Below the pieces are notes generated by a model, which made no database searches, was not told the origin of the DNA, and worked only from the letters and a program-made list of their open reading frames with translations. A stretch of DNA of 64,000 nt from Thermococcus sp. (GTDB lineage Archaea; Methanobacteriota_B; Thermococci; Thermococcales; Thermococcaceae): the NCBI RefSeq assembly GCF_027011145.1, contig NZ_JALVAO010000015.1:40412-104411 (forward strand). Reading direction: 5' to 3'. Below, one piece after another: positions 30,248-39,310 of this stretch. Both the position numbers and the translations under genes were made by a program. Position 1 is the stretch's first letter. The number at the start of each line of letters is the position of its first letter.

Positions 30248-31444
30248 ATGGAGGGTCTTAAGCTTTACCAGTCATACGAGGTTTACGGTCTGTCCGCGAA
30301 TCCCTTTGAACAGCTCGCCAGCGAGGGAATAAGCGATGTCGAGAGCATTCACGTCTATCAGGAAGTTGACATGCGCCTGCAGATGATAGTTTCCGAGGTA
30401 ATCGGGAACAAAAGCTCGATAGCGCTGAGCATAGTCGGACCCCTAGGGATGGGCAAAACCCAGAGGCTCAAGAGCCTCGCAAAGGCCATCGAAGAGAACC
30501 GGGGAAAGGCAATATACGTGAAGGTCGACACGAACGATATACTCAAGCTCACAAGGGACATCTTCTATGCCCTGAAACCCCCGAAGAGCAGGACGAACAT
30601 CTTCCTCGAAAACCTCTCGCGAAAACTCGGCTTCATAGACAGACTTGAGAAAATGCTCAGCGACACCAAGGAGTATAAGAGCAGGGACATAGCGGAGCTT
30701 TTGGTCGAGCAGATGAGCAAATACCCCTACTGCGCCCTTCTCCTTGACGAGCTTGAGAACATGCAGAGCGCGAGGGAGCACGAGAAGATTCAGTTCTTTG
30801 AGATGCTGAGGCACTTCATAAGCACGATGCCGAAGGGCTGTATAGTGGCCTTCGCCTGCATTCCCGAGGCCTATGAGGAATACACCAAGATTTTCCCGGC
30901 CTTCTTCATGCGCCTCCACTACGAGTTCAAGTTGAGGCCGATGAGTTTAGATGAGACCTTTGAGCTCGTAAAGAAGAGGCTAAACCGCGTTCGCATAAGG
31001 GACACCGACGACCCGCTGTATCCGTTCACTGAGGAAGCGATAAGGCTCATTCACCAGCTCGGCAAGGGAAACCCGAGGCAGATACTTCGCTTGCTCCACT
31101 ACGTCCTGAGCGAGTCGGCGAAACACAAGTTCGACCCCATTGACGACTACGTGGTGACGACAATCCTTGAGGAGCCCAAGAGCCTTGAGGAGTACCTCAC
31201 AAGGATTCCAAAGGAGTACAAGGATTTGGTTGAGGCCATCGTTTTTGAGTTCAACGGCGGGCCCGTGAGCTACATTCAGGTGGCCAAAGCCGTCAAAAAG
31301 CCCGGAATGCAGGTTTACGAGAGTTTAAACGAGCTGATAAGGCTCGGCTTTCTCGTCGGGGACCCCAAGGGCAACTACAAGGTTCCAGACTACGTGAGGA
31401 AGTTTTTAGAGGAAGGCGAAGCCGAGAAGCTGAAGGGTGAGTGA
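30248..31444 (+). CDS. AAA+ ATPase with C-terminal winged helix (Orc1/Cdc6-like architecture)
   Basis: About 398 residues from ATG 30248, which follows CGGTGGGTGAA; the frame opens at 30200 without support. Walker A is GPLGMGKTQ, Walker B is ALLLDELENM, and a sensor-2-like stretch GKGNPRQILRLLHYVL precedes a winged helix (PVSYIQVAKAVKKPG... LGFLVGDPKGNYKV). The layout resembles Orc1/Cdc6 and the archaeal ATPases related to it. It is not the replication initiator itself, since the usual Cdc6 flanks and origin repeats are absent. A TTTTTATATC element upstream is the likely TATA box. Confidence 0.75.
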   Translation: MEGLKLYQSYEVYGLSANPFEQLASEGISDVESIHVYQEVDMRLQMIVSEVIGNKSSIALSIVGPLGMGKTQRLKSLAKAIEENRGKAIYVKVDTNDILKLTRDIFYALKPPKSRTNIFLENLSRKLGFIDRLEKMLSDTKEYKSRDIAELLVEQMSKYPYCALLLDELENMQSAREHEKIQFFEMLRHFISTMPKGCIVAFACIPEAYEEYTKIFPAFFMRLHYEFKLRPMSLDETFELVKKRLNRVRIRDTDDPLYPFTEEAIRLIHQLGKGNPRQILRLLHYVLSESAKHKFDPIDDYVVTTILEEPKSLEEYLTRIPKEYKDLVEAIVFEFNGGPVSYIQVAKAVKKPGMQVYESLNELIRLGFLVGDPKGNYKVPDYVRKFLEEGEAEKLKGE

Positions 31445-31979
31445 GTTGCCGAACTACGATGTTCATGTGCTCAGCGGAATAGTGACCTATCCCCTGGCCG
31501 TGCTCATAGGCGAGCTACTCAGGGTGTACGCCAAGCTACCCCTCGAACCAACGGCGATGGCACTCGTCATAGGTTATCCCTTTTATGTCCTCGGGAGCGA
31601 TTTACCAGACATGGACCATCCAGATGCCCTGATACACAGGGGAACGAAACCCATAGTAAGCGTCGCGGTCGGAAGCGCCGTCTTCCTCTGGAGCAGGGAG
31701 CTCATAAACCTGAACCCGGCGTGGCTCAATCCCGTCGTTTCGTGGACCCTGGGGGCAATAGCCGGTCTAATCGCCTGGTACCTGTTCACCGCGATAATGC
31801 CGAGGCACAGGGGGATTGTTCACTCACTGCTCTTCGCGGGAATCTACGGCCTGCTCGCCTTTCTCCTTGTAGAGTACGGTTTCAGGCTCAGCACGGGCGA
31901 GGGCCTCTTCGTAGGTTTGAGCGCGTTCCTTGGATATACCCTCCACCTAATCCTCGACCGCTCGGTCAAGCTCGTATGA
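31437..31979 (+). CDS. membrane-bound metal-dependent hydrolase family protein (YdjM/DUF457)
   Basis: 180 residues with about four membrane helices. The conserved histidine/aspartate clusters of the family are DLPDMDHPDALIHRG and MPRHRGIVHSLLFA. These are thought to hold a metal ion at the membrane surface, although no substrate is established. The GTG at 31437 overlaps the ATPase gene; a TTG at 31446 after GGGTGAGTGAG is an alternative start. Co-transcribed with the ATPase. Confidence 0.78.
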   Translation: MSELPNYDVHVLSGIVTYPLAVLIGELLRVYAKLPLEPTAMALVIGYPFYVLGSDLPDMDHPDALIHRGTKPIVSVAVGSAVFLWSRELINLNPAWLNPVVSWTLGAIAGLIAWYLFTAIMPRHRGIVHSLLFAGIYGLLAFLLVEYGFRLSTGEGLFVGLSAFLGYTLHLILDRSVKLV

Positions 31980-32055
31980 CCTGCCCAATTCTACCCATTT
32001 TTGTGGAACAAGCCTTTTAAATAGGCAACGTTAGGAAAGCCTGGAGGTGAGGGAA

Positions 32056-33048
32056 ATGTTCAGCCTCGGAGGATTTTCACGCGGTGGCGAGTATGAAAAG
32101 AAACTCTGGGACGTTCTCATCATTGGAGCAGGACCGGCTGGCTTCACTGCGGCGATATACGCGGCGCGCTTCGGGTTAGAAACGCTGATTATCAGCAAGG
32201 ACCTGGGCGGAAACATGGCGTTAACCGACCTCATCGAGAACTACCCCGGCTTCCCCGAGGGAATCAGCGGTTCGGAGCTGACCAACAGGATGCACGAGCA
32301 CGTGAAAAGGCTGGGCGTGGATATAGTCTTTGACGAGGTCGAGAGGATTGACCCGGCCGAGTGCGCCTACTACGAGGGCCCGTGCAAGTTCACGGTTAAA
32401 ACCAAGAACGGCAAGGAGTACCGCGGGAAGACGATTATCATAGCGGTCGGGGCCTCACCGAGGAAGCTCAAGGTTCCCGGAGAGGAGGAGCTGACCGGAA
32501 AGGGCGTTTCATACTGTGCCACCTGCGACGGCCCGCTCTTCAAGGGCAAGAAGGTCATCGTCGTTGGAGGAGGTAACACCGCCCTTCAGGAGGCGCTCTA
32601 TCTGAAGAGCATAGGGGTCGATGTGACCCTCGTTCACAGGAGGCAGAAGTTCAGGGCCGACAAGATACTCCAGGACAGGTTCAAGGAGAGCGGGATTCCG
32701 GCCATACTCGACACGGTGGTTACTGAGATAATCGGGAAGGACAGGGTTGAAGCCGTCAAATTGAAGAACGTCAAGACAGGCGAGGAGTGGGAGATGAAAG
32801 TTGACGGCGTCTTCATCTTCATCGGCTACGAGCCGAAGACGGACTTCGTCAAACACCTCGGCATAACCGACGACTACGGCTACATCCCCGTTGACATGCA
32901 CATGCGCACCAAGGTTCCGGGAATATTTGCGGCCGGAGACATAACCAACGTCTTCAAGCAGATAGCTGTGGCTGTCGGCCAGGGAGCTATCGCTGCAAAC
33001 TCCGCCAAGGAGTTCCTCGAAAAGTGGGCGGAGAAGAACGGGGAGTGA
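32056..33048 (+). CDS. trxB: thioredoxin-disulphide reductase
   Basis: 330 residues from ATG 32056 (GGAGGTGAGGGAA upstream; the GTG at 32047 is inside that ribosome binding site). FAD motif GAGPAG near 24-29, redox-active pair CATC (Cys154, Cys157), and the NADPH motif GGGNTALQEALYL. The C-terminal GIFAAGDITN is the second FAD contact. In Thermococcales the enzyme reduces a glutaredoxin-like protein and helps signal sulphur status, including to SurR. A TTTTAAATA box precedes it. Confidence 0.93.
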   Translation: MFSLGGFSRGGEYEKKLWDVLIIGAGPAGFTAAIYAARFGLETLIISKDLGGNMALTDLIENYPGFPEGISGSELTNRMHEHVKRLGVDIVFDEVERIDPAECAYYEGPCKFTVKTKNGKEYRGKTIIIAVGASPRKLKVPGEEELTGKGVSYCATCDGPLFKGKKVIVVGGGNTALQEALYLKSIGVDVTLVHRRQKFRADKILQDRFKESGIPAILDTVVTEIIGKDRVEAVKLKNVKTGEEWEMKVDGVFIFIGYEPKTDFVKHLGITDDYGYIPVDMHMRTKVPGIFAAGDITNVFKQIAVAVGQGAIAANSAKEFLEKWAEKNGE

Positions 33049-33159
33049 TTAGTATTTCTTTAGCCTCTTCTTTAGTTCTTCTTCCGTTAGGTGGACGATT
33101 TTGCTGGAATCCCCGAGTACATAGGGCTCGCGGGGTTTGATTGAAACAGAGTTATTCCA
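33049..33159 (-). pseudogene. C-terminal gene remnant without start codon
   Basis: On the minus strand, 36 sense codons between an in-frame TAA (33160-33162) and the stop at 33049-33051. The peptide has a gene-like ending, PREPYVLGDSSKIVHLTEEE then LKKRLKKY, with normal codon use and no start codon. It abuts the trxB stop tail to tail. I read it as the remains of a gene whose upstream part was lost. Confidence 0.35.
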
Positions 33160-33196
33160 TTAGATGCCTGAGGAATGTTAGATTAAATCGAGGGTA

Positions 33197-33490
33197 TTAC
33201 TCCCTGTTAGTGTAATTGTCAGGACAGCAATCAAAAAGAGGAAATGTTTCCTCTTCCAGCACGTCTCCGCCATCATGTTCATCGTCCTCAAACAGGAGGC
33301 TCTTGTCCAGAGTTAAGGACACCAGAAAAATCATCAGAATTCCCCACGGCAAAACCTTCAGAAACAGCCACAGGCCATCCAAAAGGCTTTCTTCCTCAAG
33401 GAGAGACTCAACAACTGTCCCAAAGAACAGACCCACAAAGGTCGTTACTGCGAAAGTCTTGCCGAACTCCTTGCCGTTCCGGGTTTTCAC
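33197..33490 (-). CDS. small membrane protein of unknown function
   Basis: About 97 residues. Two hydrophobic segments (TFAVTTFVGLFFGTVVESLL and LWLFLKVLPWGILMIFLVSL) are followed by a very acidic tail (FEDDEHDGGDVLEEE) with CC near the end. A GTG at 33490-33493 is preferred because GGTGGTTGC precedes it; the frame opens from GTG 33514. A TATA-like TTAATAAAC lies near 33,525. Its function is unknown and its orthology uncertain. Confidence 0.5.
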   Translation of the reverse strand: MKTRNGKEFGKTFAVTTFVGLFFGTVVESLLEEESLLDGLWLFLKVLPWGILMIFLVSLTLDKSLLFEDDEHDGGDVLEEETFPLFDCCPDNYTNRE

Positions 33491-33667
33491 CACGCAACCA
33501 CCGAAGTAGTGCACTAATATGAGTTTATTAACCTTGCCCCTTCTATCTTCCCAGAACCTTCAGGGTTCAGCCTTCACCGAAAATTCTCGAAAAACTTTCG
33601 GTCAAAGATGTTCATTATTGAGCATAGGGTTATATAGTCGGACGTTGAGCTTCGGCCGGTGATTCAC

Positions 33668-35005
33668 ATGGTGATAAGGCCAAACGTTAAGGAACTTCCC
33701 GGACCAAAGGCGAAGGAGATTATCGAGAGGAACTTCAAGTATCTAGCAACCACAACCCAAGACCCAGAGAACCTGCCCATAGTCATCGAGCGCGGTGAAG
33801 GGATAAGGGTCTACGACGTTGACGGGAACGTTTTTTATGACTTCGCGAGCGGTGTCGGTGTTATAAACGTCGGACACTCCCACCCGCGCGTGGTTGAGGC
33901 AATAAAGAAGCAGGCCGAGAAGTTCACCCACTACTCCCTGACGGACTTCTTCTACGAGAACGCTGTCGTTCTGGCCGAAAAGCTCATAGAGCTCGCCCCC
34001 GGAGACATGGAGAGGAAAGTGGTCTACAGCAACAGCGGTGCCGAGGCAAATGAAGCGGCTATGAAGCTCGTCAAGTACGGAACAGGTAGAAAGCAGTTTT
34101 TAGCGTTTTACCACGCCTTCCACGGAAGGACACAGGCGGTGCTTAGCCTCACAGCGAGCAAGTGGGTCCAGCAGGACAGGTTCTTCCCGACGATGCCGGG
34201 AGTTACCCACATCCCGTATCCGAACCCCTACAGGAACACCTGGGGAATCGACGGTTATGAAGAACCCGACGAGCTGACTAACCGCGTTCTGGACTTCATC
34301 GAGGAGTACGTCTTCAGGCACGTCCCACCGCACGAGATTGGCGCGATATTCTTCGAGCCGATACAGGGTGAAGGTGGCTACGTTGTCCCGCCGAAGGGCT
34401 TCTTCAAGGCCCTCAAGAAGTTCGCCGATGAGTATGGAATTCTTTTAGCGGACGACGAGGTTCAGATGGGTGTCGGAAGAACCGGTAAGTTCTGGGCCAT
34501 CGAGCACTTTGGCGTTGAGCCGGACCTCATACAGTTCGGTAAGGCCATAGGCGGTGGACTTCCTTTGGCTGGAGTTATCCACAGGAAAGACATAACCTTC
34601 GACAAGCCCGGAAGGCACGCCACGACCTTCGGAGGTAACCCAGTTGCCATAGCCGCTGGAATCGAGGTCGTCGAGATAGTCAAGGAACTCCTCCCGCACG
34701 TCCAAGAGGTTGGGGACTACCTCCACAAGTACCTTGAGGAGCTTAAGGAGAAGTACGAGGTCATCGGCGATGCCCGCGGATTGGGACTTGCCCAGGCCGT
34801 TGAAATCGTCAAGAGCAAGGAAACCAAGGAGAAGTATCCAGAACTGAGGGATAGAATTATCAAGGAGTCAGCCAAGCGCGGATTGGTTCTCCTCGGATGT
34901 GGAGACAACAGTATACGCTTTATACCGCCACTCATCGTGACGAAAGAAGAGATAGACGTCGCTATGGAGATATTCGAAGAGGCCCTCAAGGCTTCCCTCA
35001 AGTGA
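33668..35005 (+). CDS. class III PLP-dependent aminotransferase, probable ornithine omega-aminotransferase
   Basis: 445 residues from ATG 33668 (CCGGTGATTCAC upstream). The cofactor site is clear: [13 protein letters not shown] for the phosphate, [12 protein letters not shown] with Asp262 on the pyridine nitrogen, and Lys292 in [10 protein letters not shown]. From memory the equivalent T. kodakarensis gene near trxB (TK2101) was shown to be an ornithine aminotransferase; class III archaeal paralogues also include amino-acid racemases, so substrate is inferred. TATA box GGTTATATAG near 33,628-33,637. Confidence 0.85.
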   Translation: MVIRPNVKELPGPKAKEIIERNFKYLATTTQDPENLPIVIERGEGIRVYDVDGNVFYDFASGVGVINVGHSHPRVVEAIKKQAEKFTHYSLTDFFYENAVVLAEKLIELAPGDMERKVVYSNSGAEANEAAMKLVKYGTGRKQFLAFYHAFHGRTQAVLSLTASKWVQQDRFFPTMPGVTHIPYPNPYRNTWGIDGYEEPDELTNRVLDFIEEYVFRHVPPHEIGAIFFEPIQGEGGYVVPPKGFFKALKKFADEYGILLADDEVQMGVGRTGKFWAIEHFGVEPDLIQFGKAIGGGLPLAGVIHRKDITFDKPGRHATTFGGNPVAIAAGIEVVEIVKELLPHVQEVGDYLHKYLEELKEKYEVIGDARGLGLAQAVEIVKSKETKEKYPELRDRIIKESAKRGLVLLGCGDNSIRFIPPLIVTKEEIDVAMEIFEEALKASLK

Positions 35006-35007
35006 GG

Positions 35008-35031
35008 TTTTTAACCCCTTCTCCCATTTTT
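35008..35031 (+). terminator. T-rich tracts after the aminotransferase
   Basis: TTTTT at 35008-35012 and ATTTTTA at 35025-35031, just past the stop codon and before the next gene's ribosome binding site. Confidence 0.35.
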
Positions 35032-35045
35032 ACTCCGGTGGTTGA

Positions 35046-35645
35046 ATGAAACCGATGCTCGCGGAACTTTCAAGGTTTGTACCTCATACTATCGCGATTG
35101 CATTGATCATTTTTGTGGCATATCTCTGGAAGAACAGAAAAAAACTCAGAATCCTCGATGTTATTGCAGTAACTGGAATTTCAACTGCCCTTGTCGCAGT
35201 AGCAACAGTAGCGATAACAACACCCGTTCCGTCAACGGGTGGATATCTTAACTTGGGCGATACGATGGTAATGTTTGTCTCTATGCTCTTCGGGCCAGTC
35301 GTTGGGGCGTTTGCAGGTGGGATAGGTTCAGCCTTAGGAGACGTAATCTCCGGGCACCCCAGCTGGGCGCCGATAACCCTTGTGGTCAAGGGAATTGAAG
35401 GATTGACCGTCGGCTATCTCGCCAAAAGGCTCGAAGGAACACCGGGTCTCGTGGTTGCCGGAACCATAGGTGGAATCTTAATGGTCTCAGGCTACTTCTT
35501 CTTTGAATACTACGCCTTCGGTTTCACGAACGCCTATGCAGAACTCCCGGGAAACCTCGTTCAGGCCGTCACGGGGATAATAGTGGGAACGGGACTAGCG
35601 AAGCTCATAAAGAAGATGTATCCAGGAATAGAAAACCTCATCTAG
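35046..35645 (+). CDS. ECF-type vitamin/metabolite transporter S component, orphan
   Basis: 199 residues with six hydrophobic helices and the S-component pattern GGYLNLGDTMVMFVSMLFGP, then GGIGSALGDVISGHPSW. ECF S components bind a micronutrient and share an energising EcfAAT module encoded elsewhere; none is in this window. The GDxxxF pattern places it with the broad COG4720-like group, whose ligands include flavin and pyridoxine precursors, but the ligand cannot be read here. ATG follows CCGGTGGTTGA. Its TAG overlaps the stop of the convergent DUF1884 gene. Confidence 0.8.
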   Translation: MKPMLAELSRFVPHTIAIALIIFVAYLWKNRKKLRILDVIAVTGISTALVAVATVAITTPVPSTGGYLNLGDTMVMFVSMLFGPVVGAFAGGIGSALGDVISGHPSWAPITLVVKGIEGLTVGYLAKRLEGTPGLVVAGTIGGILMVSGYFFFEYYAFGFTNAYAELPGNLVQAVTGIIVGTGLAKLIKKMYPGIENLI

Positions 35646-35926
35646 ATTTCCAATTTCTCTATTTCTTCCCAGACACTCTTTTCCTCGAGGAAGGGCTCTA
35701 CTGAGATTCTGCGGGAGGCCTTTTTCATCTGACCCAGATAGGTCGAATCCGCTATGACAGCATCGTAGCCAAGTTCCTCAATGCGGTAAATCTTAAGCCC
35801 GAGCTGGGCTATAAAGTCTCTCGCATGCTCTATGAACCCCGGGCCGGCGAGCATTATGTCGGGGTTCATTCCATCTCCCTTTAACTCCTCTATGGCCCTG
35901 AGAATTACCTCCCTAACCTCTTTCAT
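35642..35926 (-). CDS. DUF1884 protein, family 4 (A-domain) encapsulin-like shell protein
   Basis: 94 residues. The sequence [15 protein letters not shown], followed by [17 protein letters not shown] and a final RISVEPF strand, matches the pattern I recall for P. furiosus PF0899 (DUF1884; NPDI then EELGxDAVxxDSxxLG and RI). That fold equals the A-domain of the HK97 phage capsid, and large-scale surveys named it family 4 encapsulins of hyperthermophilic archaea. The extra C-terminal [15 protein letters not shown] could be a tail for assembly or docking. Its ATG overlaps the deoC stop, so DeoC is the probable partner or cargo. Confidence 0.75.
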   Translation of the reverse strand: MKEVREVILRAIEELKGDGMNPDIMLAGPGFIEHARDFIAQLGLKIYRIEELGYDAVIADSTYLGQMKKASRRISVEPFLEEKSVWEEIEKLEI

Positions 35927-36594
35927 TTGGGGGCACCTTCCACAATCTTTACACCGCTGGAAGTCCCAATCCTGGTTGCACCGGCCTCAATCATGGCCAG
36001 AGCCTGCTCATAGGTCCTTATTCCCCCGGCGGCTTTGACGCCCATCTCCTCACCGACGACCTTCCTCATCAGCCTGACGTCCTCCACAGTTGCACCGCCG
36101 GTGCCGAAGCCAGTTGATGTCTTTACGAAGTCGGCTCCAGCTTCTTTAGCCAGCTCGCAGGCCTTGACCTTCTCCTCCTCGGTCAAATAGCAGGTCTCGA
36201 TGATAACCTTGACCTTCGCTCCCTTCTCGTGGGCGACCTTTACAACCTCCGCTATGTCCCTCTTAACGTAGTCATAGTCCCTATCCTTAAGGGCACCTAT
36301 GTTGATGACCATGTCGAGTTCATCGGCACCGTCCTCAAGGGCCCTCTTGGCTTCAAAGACTTTAACTTCCGTTGGCGTTGCCCCAAGGGGGAAACCTATG
36401 ACGCTGGCGACCTTAACGTCGGCCTTTTTCTCGCGCAGGTAGTCTTTGGCGAGCTTGACGCGATAGGGATTTACACAGACGGCATAGAAGTTATACTTTA
36501 TCGCCTCATCGCAGAGCTTGATTATGTCCTCCTTTGTGGCGTAGGGCTTCAGGTTTGTGTGATCAATGTAGCGCGCAATCTCTCGGGCGTTCAT
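35923..36594 (-). CDS. deoC: deoxyribose-phosphate aldolase
   Basis: About 223 residues from ATG 36594 (AGGTGGTTGTG upstream; frame opens at 36603). The TIM-barrel hallmarks are visible: [24 protein letters not shown] with the second catalytic lysine, and the Schiff-base lysine in [19 protein letters not shown] holds the phosphate-side loop. It interconverts deoxyribose-5-phosphate with glyceraldehyde-3-phosphate plus acetaldehyde and serves nucleoside degradation. It is translationally coupled to the DUF1884 shell-like gene. Confidence 0.93.
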   Translation of the reverse strand: MNAREIARYIDHTNLKPYATKEDIIKLCDEAIKYNFYAVCVNPYRVKLAKDYLREKKADVKVASVIGFPLGATPTEVKVFEAKRALEDGADELDMVINIGALKDRDYDYVKRDIAEVVKVAHEKGAKVKVIIETCYLTEEEKVKACELAKEAGADFVKTSTGFGTGGATVEDVRLMRKVVGEEMGVKAAGGIRTYEQALAMIEAGATRIGTSSGVKIVEGAPK

Positions 36595-36675
36595 CACAAC
36601 CACCTAACGCTAGATAGATAAGAAGAGATATTTAGCGTTTTCTCCCCCAGAAGAAGCAGAGAACGGGAAGAACTC

Positions 36676-36987
36676 TCAAGGACGCCCATTCAACTTTCTA
36701 AGAACGTTCACAAGACGCATCTCAACACTAGGCTCGCCCAAATCGGGCTTAACTTCTCCCCGCGCTATGGCGTCAAGAACCTCAACCGCGTTATCCCAGC
36801 CCTCTTCAAGTGTTTTCCCCTTCGGAATCGGATTCCTCAGCACGTGCCACCTGCCGGTTTCCTCCGCGTAAACGAGAACCCTCGGGATGTAGTCTATGTC
36901 AAGGAACGTGTTGTCGAGACTCAGTTCGATTCTCAGGCCGTCCAGCTCGATGTAACCCTCCTCGCGGAGCTTCCTTTTCCAGTCCAT
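36676..36987 (-). CDS. conserved hypothetical protein
   Basis: 103 residues, soluble, mixed alpha/beta. It begins MDWKRKLREEGYIELDGL and contains RVLVYAEETGRWHVLRNPI. No motif I recognise; no cysteine. It lies divergent from enolase and separate from deoC by about 80 bases. The function is unknown. Confidence 0.65.
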   Translation of the reverse strand: MDWKRKLREEGYIELDGLRIELSLDNTFLDIDYIPRVLVYAEETGRWHVLRNPIPKGKTLEEGWDNAVEVLDAIARGEVKPDLGEPSVEMRLVNVLRKLNGRP

Positions 36988-37028
36988 GGAAGGGCCTTCC
37001 CTTGGCAGTTTAAAAGCCCATCGCCAAG

Positions 37029-37036
37029 TTTATATT
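37029..37036 (+). promoter_or_regulatory. TATA box of enolase
   Basis: TTTATATT, 41 bases before the ATG at 37070. A start about 25 bases downstream puts the transcription start next to the glycolytic motif at 37050-37066. Confidence 0.55.
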
Positions 37037-37049
37037 TGAGGAAAAAGAA

Positions 37050-37066
37050 TATCACCCGAGGTGATT
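37050..37066. promoter_or_regulatory. Thermococcales glycolytic motif (Tgr/TrmBL1 site) at enolase
   Basis: TATCACCCGAGGTGATT matches TATCAC-N5-GTGATA at 11 of 12 fixed positions. It lies downstream of the TATA box and overlaps the ribosome binding site. In this family of sites, that side represses glycolytic genes under gluconeogenic growth. Tgr/TrmBL1 is the known binder; its gene is not in the window. Confidence 0.6.
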
Positions 37067-37069
37067 AGC

Positions 37070-38362
37070 ATGGAGAACCCGTTCGAGATTACAGCCGTTA
37101 TAGCTAGGGAAATCCTCGACAGCAGGGGAAACCCCACCGTTGAGGTTGAGGTCTACACGCCGGTTAGCATGGGGCGAGCAGCGGTTCCGAGTGGAGCTTC
37201 AACTGGAACCCACGAAGCGGTGGAGCTCCGCGACGGTGGAAAGCGCTACCACGGAAAGGGCGTTAGAAGGGCAGTGGAAAACGTCAACAAGATTATTGCC
37301 CCCGAGATTATAGGCATGGACGTCACGTGGCAGAGGGACATTGATACCCTCATGATAGAGCTCGACGGAACCGAGAACAAGAGCAACCTCGGAGCAAACG
37401 CTATCCTAGGCGTTTCCTTAGCGGTCGCAAGGGCAGCAGCGAACGCTTTGGGTTTACCACTCTACCAGTACATCGGAGGGACCAACGCCTACATCATGCC
37501 GGTTCCGATGAGCAACGTCATCAACGGTGGTGTTCACGCGGGCAACGAGCTCGACTTCCAGGAATTCATGATAATGCCCGTCGGAGCCAAGAGCTTCCGC
37601 GAGGGCATAAGGTGGGTGAGCGAGACCTACCACACCCTCAAGAAGGTTATAGCTGAGAAATACGGAAAGAACGCCGTCAACGTTGGCGACGAGGGTGGCT
37701 TTGCCCCACCGCTCAAAGAGCCAAGCGAAGCTCTGGATTTGCTCACGGAGGCCATAGAGGAGACCGGCTACAAGGTCGGCGACGAGATTGCCTTTGCCCT
37801 TGACCCGGCTTCCAGCGAGTTCTTTGACGAAAAGCTCGGCAAGTACGTTGTTGCGGGTAGAGAATACGACAGGGGAGAGCTCCTCGAGCTCTACAGGGAG
37901 CTTGTATCGAACTACCCGATAGTTTCCATTGAAGACCCGTTCCACGAAGAGGACTGGGAGGGCTTCGTCGAGATAACCAGGGAGCTCGGAAAGAAAATAC
38001 AGATAGTCGGCGATGACATATTCGTCACGAACCCGAAGAGGATAAGGAAGGGCATAGAGCTCGGAGCGGCCAACGCTCTCCTGCTCAAGGTCAACCAGAT
38101 TGGAACGCTGAGTGAGGCCATAGATGCCGCCTACACCGCCTTCAGGGCCGGCTATGGAGTTGTGGTTTCCCACCGCTCTGGAGAGACCGACGACACCTTC
38201 ATAGCGGACCTTGCCGTTGCGCTCAACACGGGCCAGATAAAGACCGGCGCTCCCGCCAGGATGGACAGGAACGCGAAGTACAACCAGCTTATAAGGATTG
38301 AGGAGGAGCTTGAGGGAATCGCCCACTACCCGGGCAAGAAGTTCCGCAACCCCTTCCTCTGA
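37070..38362 (+). CDS. eno: enolase (phosphopyruvate hydratase)
   Basis: 430 residues from ATG 37070 (GAGGTGATTAGC upstream; GTG 37061 lies in the ribosome binding site). Enolase landmarks: [26 protein letters not shown], the metal ligands in [21 protein letters not shown] and DDIFVTNP, and the catalytic LLKVNQIGT with SHRSGET. It converts 2-phosphoglycerate to phosphoenolpyruvate and runs in both glycolysis and gluconeogenesis. Regulated through the adjacent motif at 37050. Confidence 0.96.
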   Translation: MENPFEITAVIAREILDSRGNPTVEVEVYTPVSMGRAAVPSGASTGTHEAVELRDGGKRYHGKGVRRAVENVNKIIAPEIIGMDVTWQRDIDTLMIELDGTENKSNLGANAILGVSLAVARAAANALGLPLYQYIGGTNAYIMPVPMSNVINGGVHAGNELDFQEFMIMPVGAKSFREGIRWVSETYHTLKKVIAEKYGKNAVNVGDEGGFAPPLKEPSEALDLLTEAIEETGYKVGDEIAFALDPASSEFFDEKLGKYVVAGREYDRGELLELYRELVSNYPIVSIEDPFHEEDWEGFVEITRELGKKIQIVGDDIFVTNPKRIRKGIELGAANALLLKVNQIGTLSEAIDAAYTAFRAGYGVVVSHRSGETDDTFIADLAVALNTGQIKTGAPARMDRNAKYNQLIRIEEELEGIAHYPGKKFRNPFL

Positions 38363-38382
38363 TTCTCCAAATCCGTCCAGTT

Positions 38383-38403
38383 GGGTTTTTAATTCCCTTT
38401 TTC
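38383..38403 (+). terminator. double T tract after enolase
   Basis: GGGTTTTTAATTCCCTTTTTC follows the enolase stop by 20 bases. Two T-runs, the usual archaeal intrinsic terminator form. Confidence 0.45.
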
Positions 38404-38424
38404 TAATTTCCAGCGGGTGAAGGG

Positions 38425-39252
38425 ATGAAAAAGCTCAAAATCTACATCCCAGGCATAAAATTCCCCTCAATCTCAGCTACGGGCAACGTCTGCGCCCTGA
38501 ACTGCGCCCACTGCGGGAGGCATTACCTGGAAGGCATGAGGAAGCCCAGAAAGGGGGGGCTCGTTGACTTCTGCCTCGACCTTGAGCGCTCTGGAGGAGT
38601 GGGCTGTCTGCTGAGCGGGGGAATGGACGCTCGCCTAAAGGTGCCCCTCGACTTCTATGCCGATGAGATAAAGGAGATAAAGGAGAGAACAAATCTGAAG
38701 CTCAACGCTCACGTTGGTTTTATTGACGAGAACGATTTGGAGTGGCTCAGGTGGGTTGACGTGGTTTCCCTCGACTTCGTTGGCGATAACGAAGTGATAA
38801 GGCGCGTTTACAAGATAGACAAGACGGTGGAGGATTACCTCAAAATCCTCGACATGCTCACTGAAAACGGTATCAGGGTAGCGCCACACATAACGATAGG
38901 CCTCGACTTCGGGAGAATCCACTGGGAGTACAAAGCCATAGACATGCTCGTTGAATACCCCATAGACGTCCTCGTTCTGGACGTTCTTATTCCAACGAAA
39001 GGAACCGAGATGGAGAACGTTCTAAAACCTTCAGTGGAGGAAAGCCTGAAGGTTGTCGAATACGCGCGCGGGCGCTTTGACGGGGAGCTGAGCATAGGTT
39101 GCATGCGCCCGCTCGGAAGGTGGCGGTTGGAATTCGACAGGGGAGCTGTTCTGACGGGCGTTGACAGGCTGACGAACCCGCCGAGAAGAGTTATAGAATG
39201 GGCAAAGAAAATCAGGGACGTTGAGATAATTTACGAGTGCTGTGTGATGTAG
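38425..39252 (+). CDS. radical SAM protein, biotin-synthase-like homologue (COG1856 type)
   Basis: 275 residues. The radical-SAM cluster motif is CALNCAHC (Cys23, 27, 30), with GG-containing LLSGGMDAR after strand 2, and a TIM-barrel-like body (LDFVGDNEVIRRVY, HITIGLDFG). It closes with ECCVM, two adjacent cysteines that might bind a second centre. COG1856 is described as an uncharacterised homologue of biotin synthase, and no biotin genes are nearby. ATG follows CGGGTGAAGGG. Confidence 0.8.
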   Translation: MKKLKIYIPGIKFPSISATGNVCALNCAHCGRHYLEGMRKPRKGGLVDFCLDLERSGGVGCLLSGGMDARLKVPLDFYADEIKEIKERTNLKLNAHVGFIDENDLEWLRWVDVVSLDFVGDNEVIRRVYKIDKTVEDYLKILDMLTENGIRVAPHITIGLDFGRIHWEYKAIDMLVEYPIDVLVLDVLIPTKGTEMENVLKPSVEESLKVVEYARGRFDGELSIGCMRPLGRWRLEFDRGAVLTGVDRLTNPPRRVIEWAKKIRDVEIIYECCVM

Positions 39253-39310
39253 GGGCTCATCCATCCTCGCGTCATCATAAAATCAGAAAGGAGAACGCCA
39301 ATCATCGCCC

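Noticed and set aside
30248..31444. Replication initiator Cdc6/Orc1 with origin
   Set aside because: The ATPase has a similar domain layout, but no origin-recognition-box repeats or AT-rich unwinding region lie beside it, so I call it only an AAA+ ATPase.
37454..38326. 290-codon frame opposite enolase
   Set aside because: Shadow of a strongly conserved enzyme; long antisense frames are common in GC-rich Thermococcus coding DNA.
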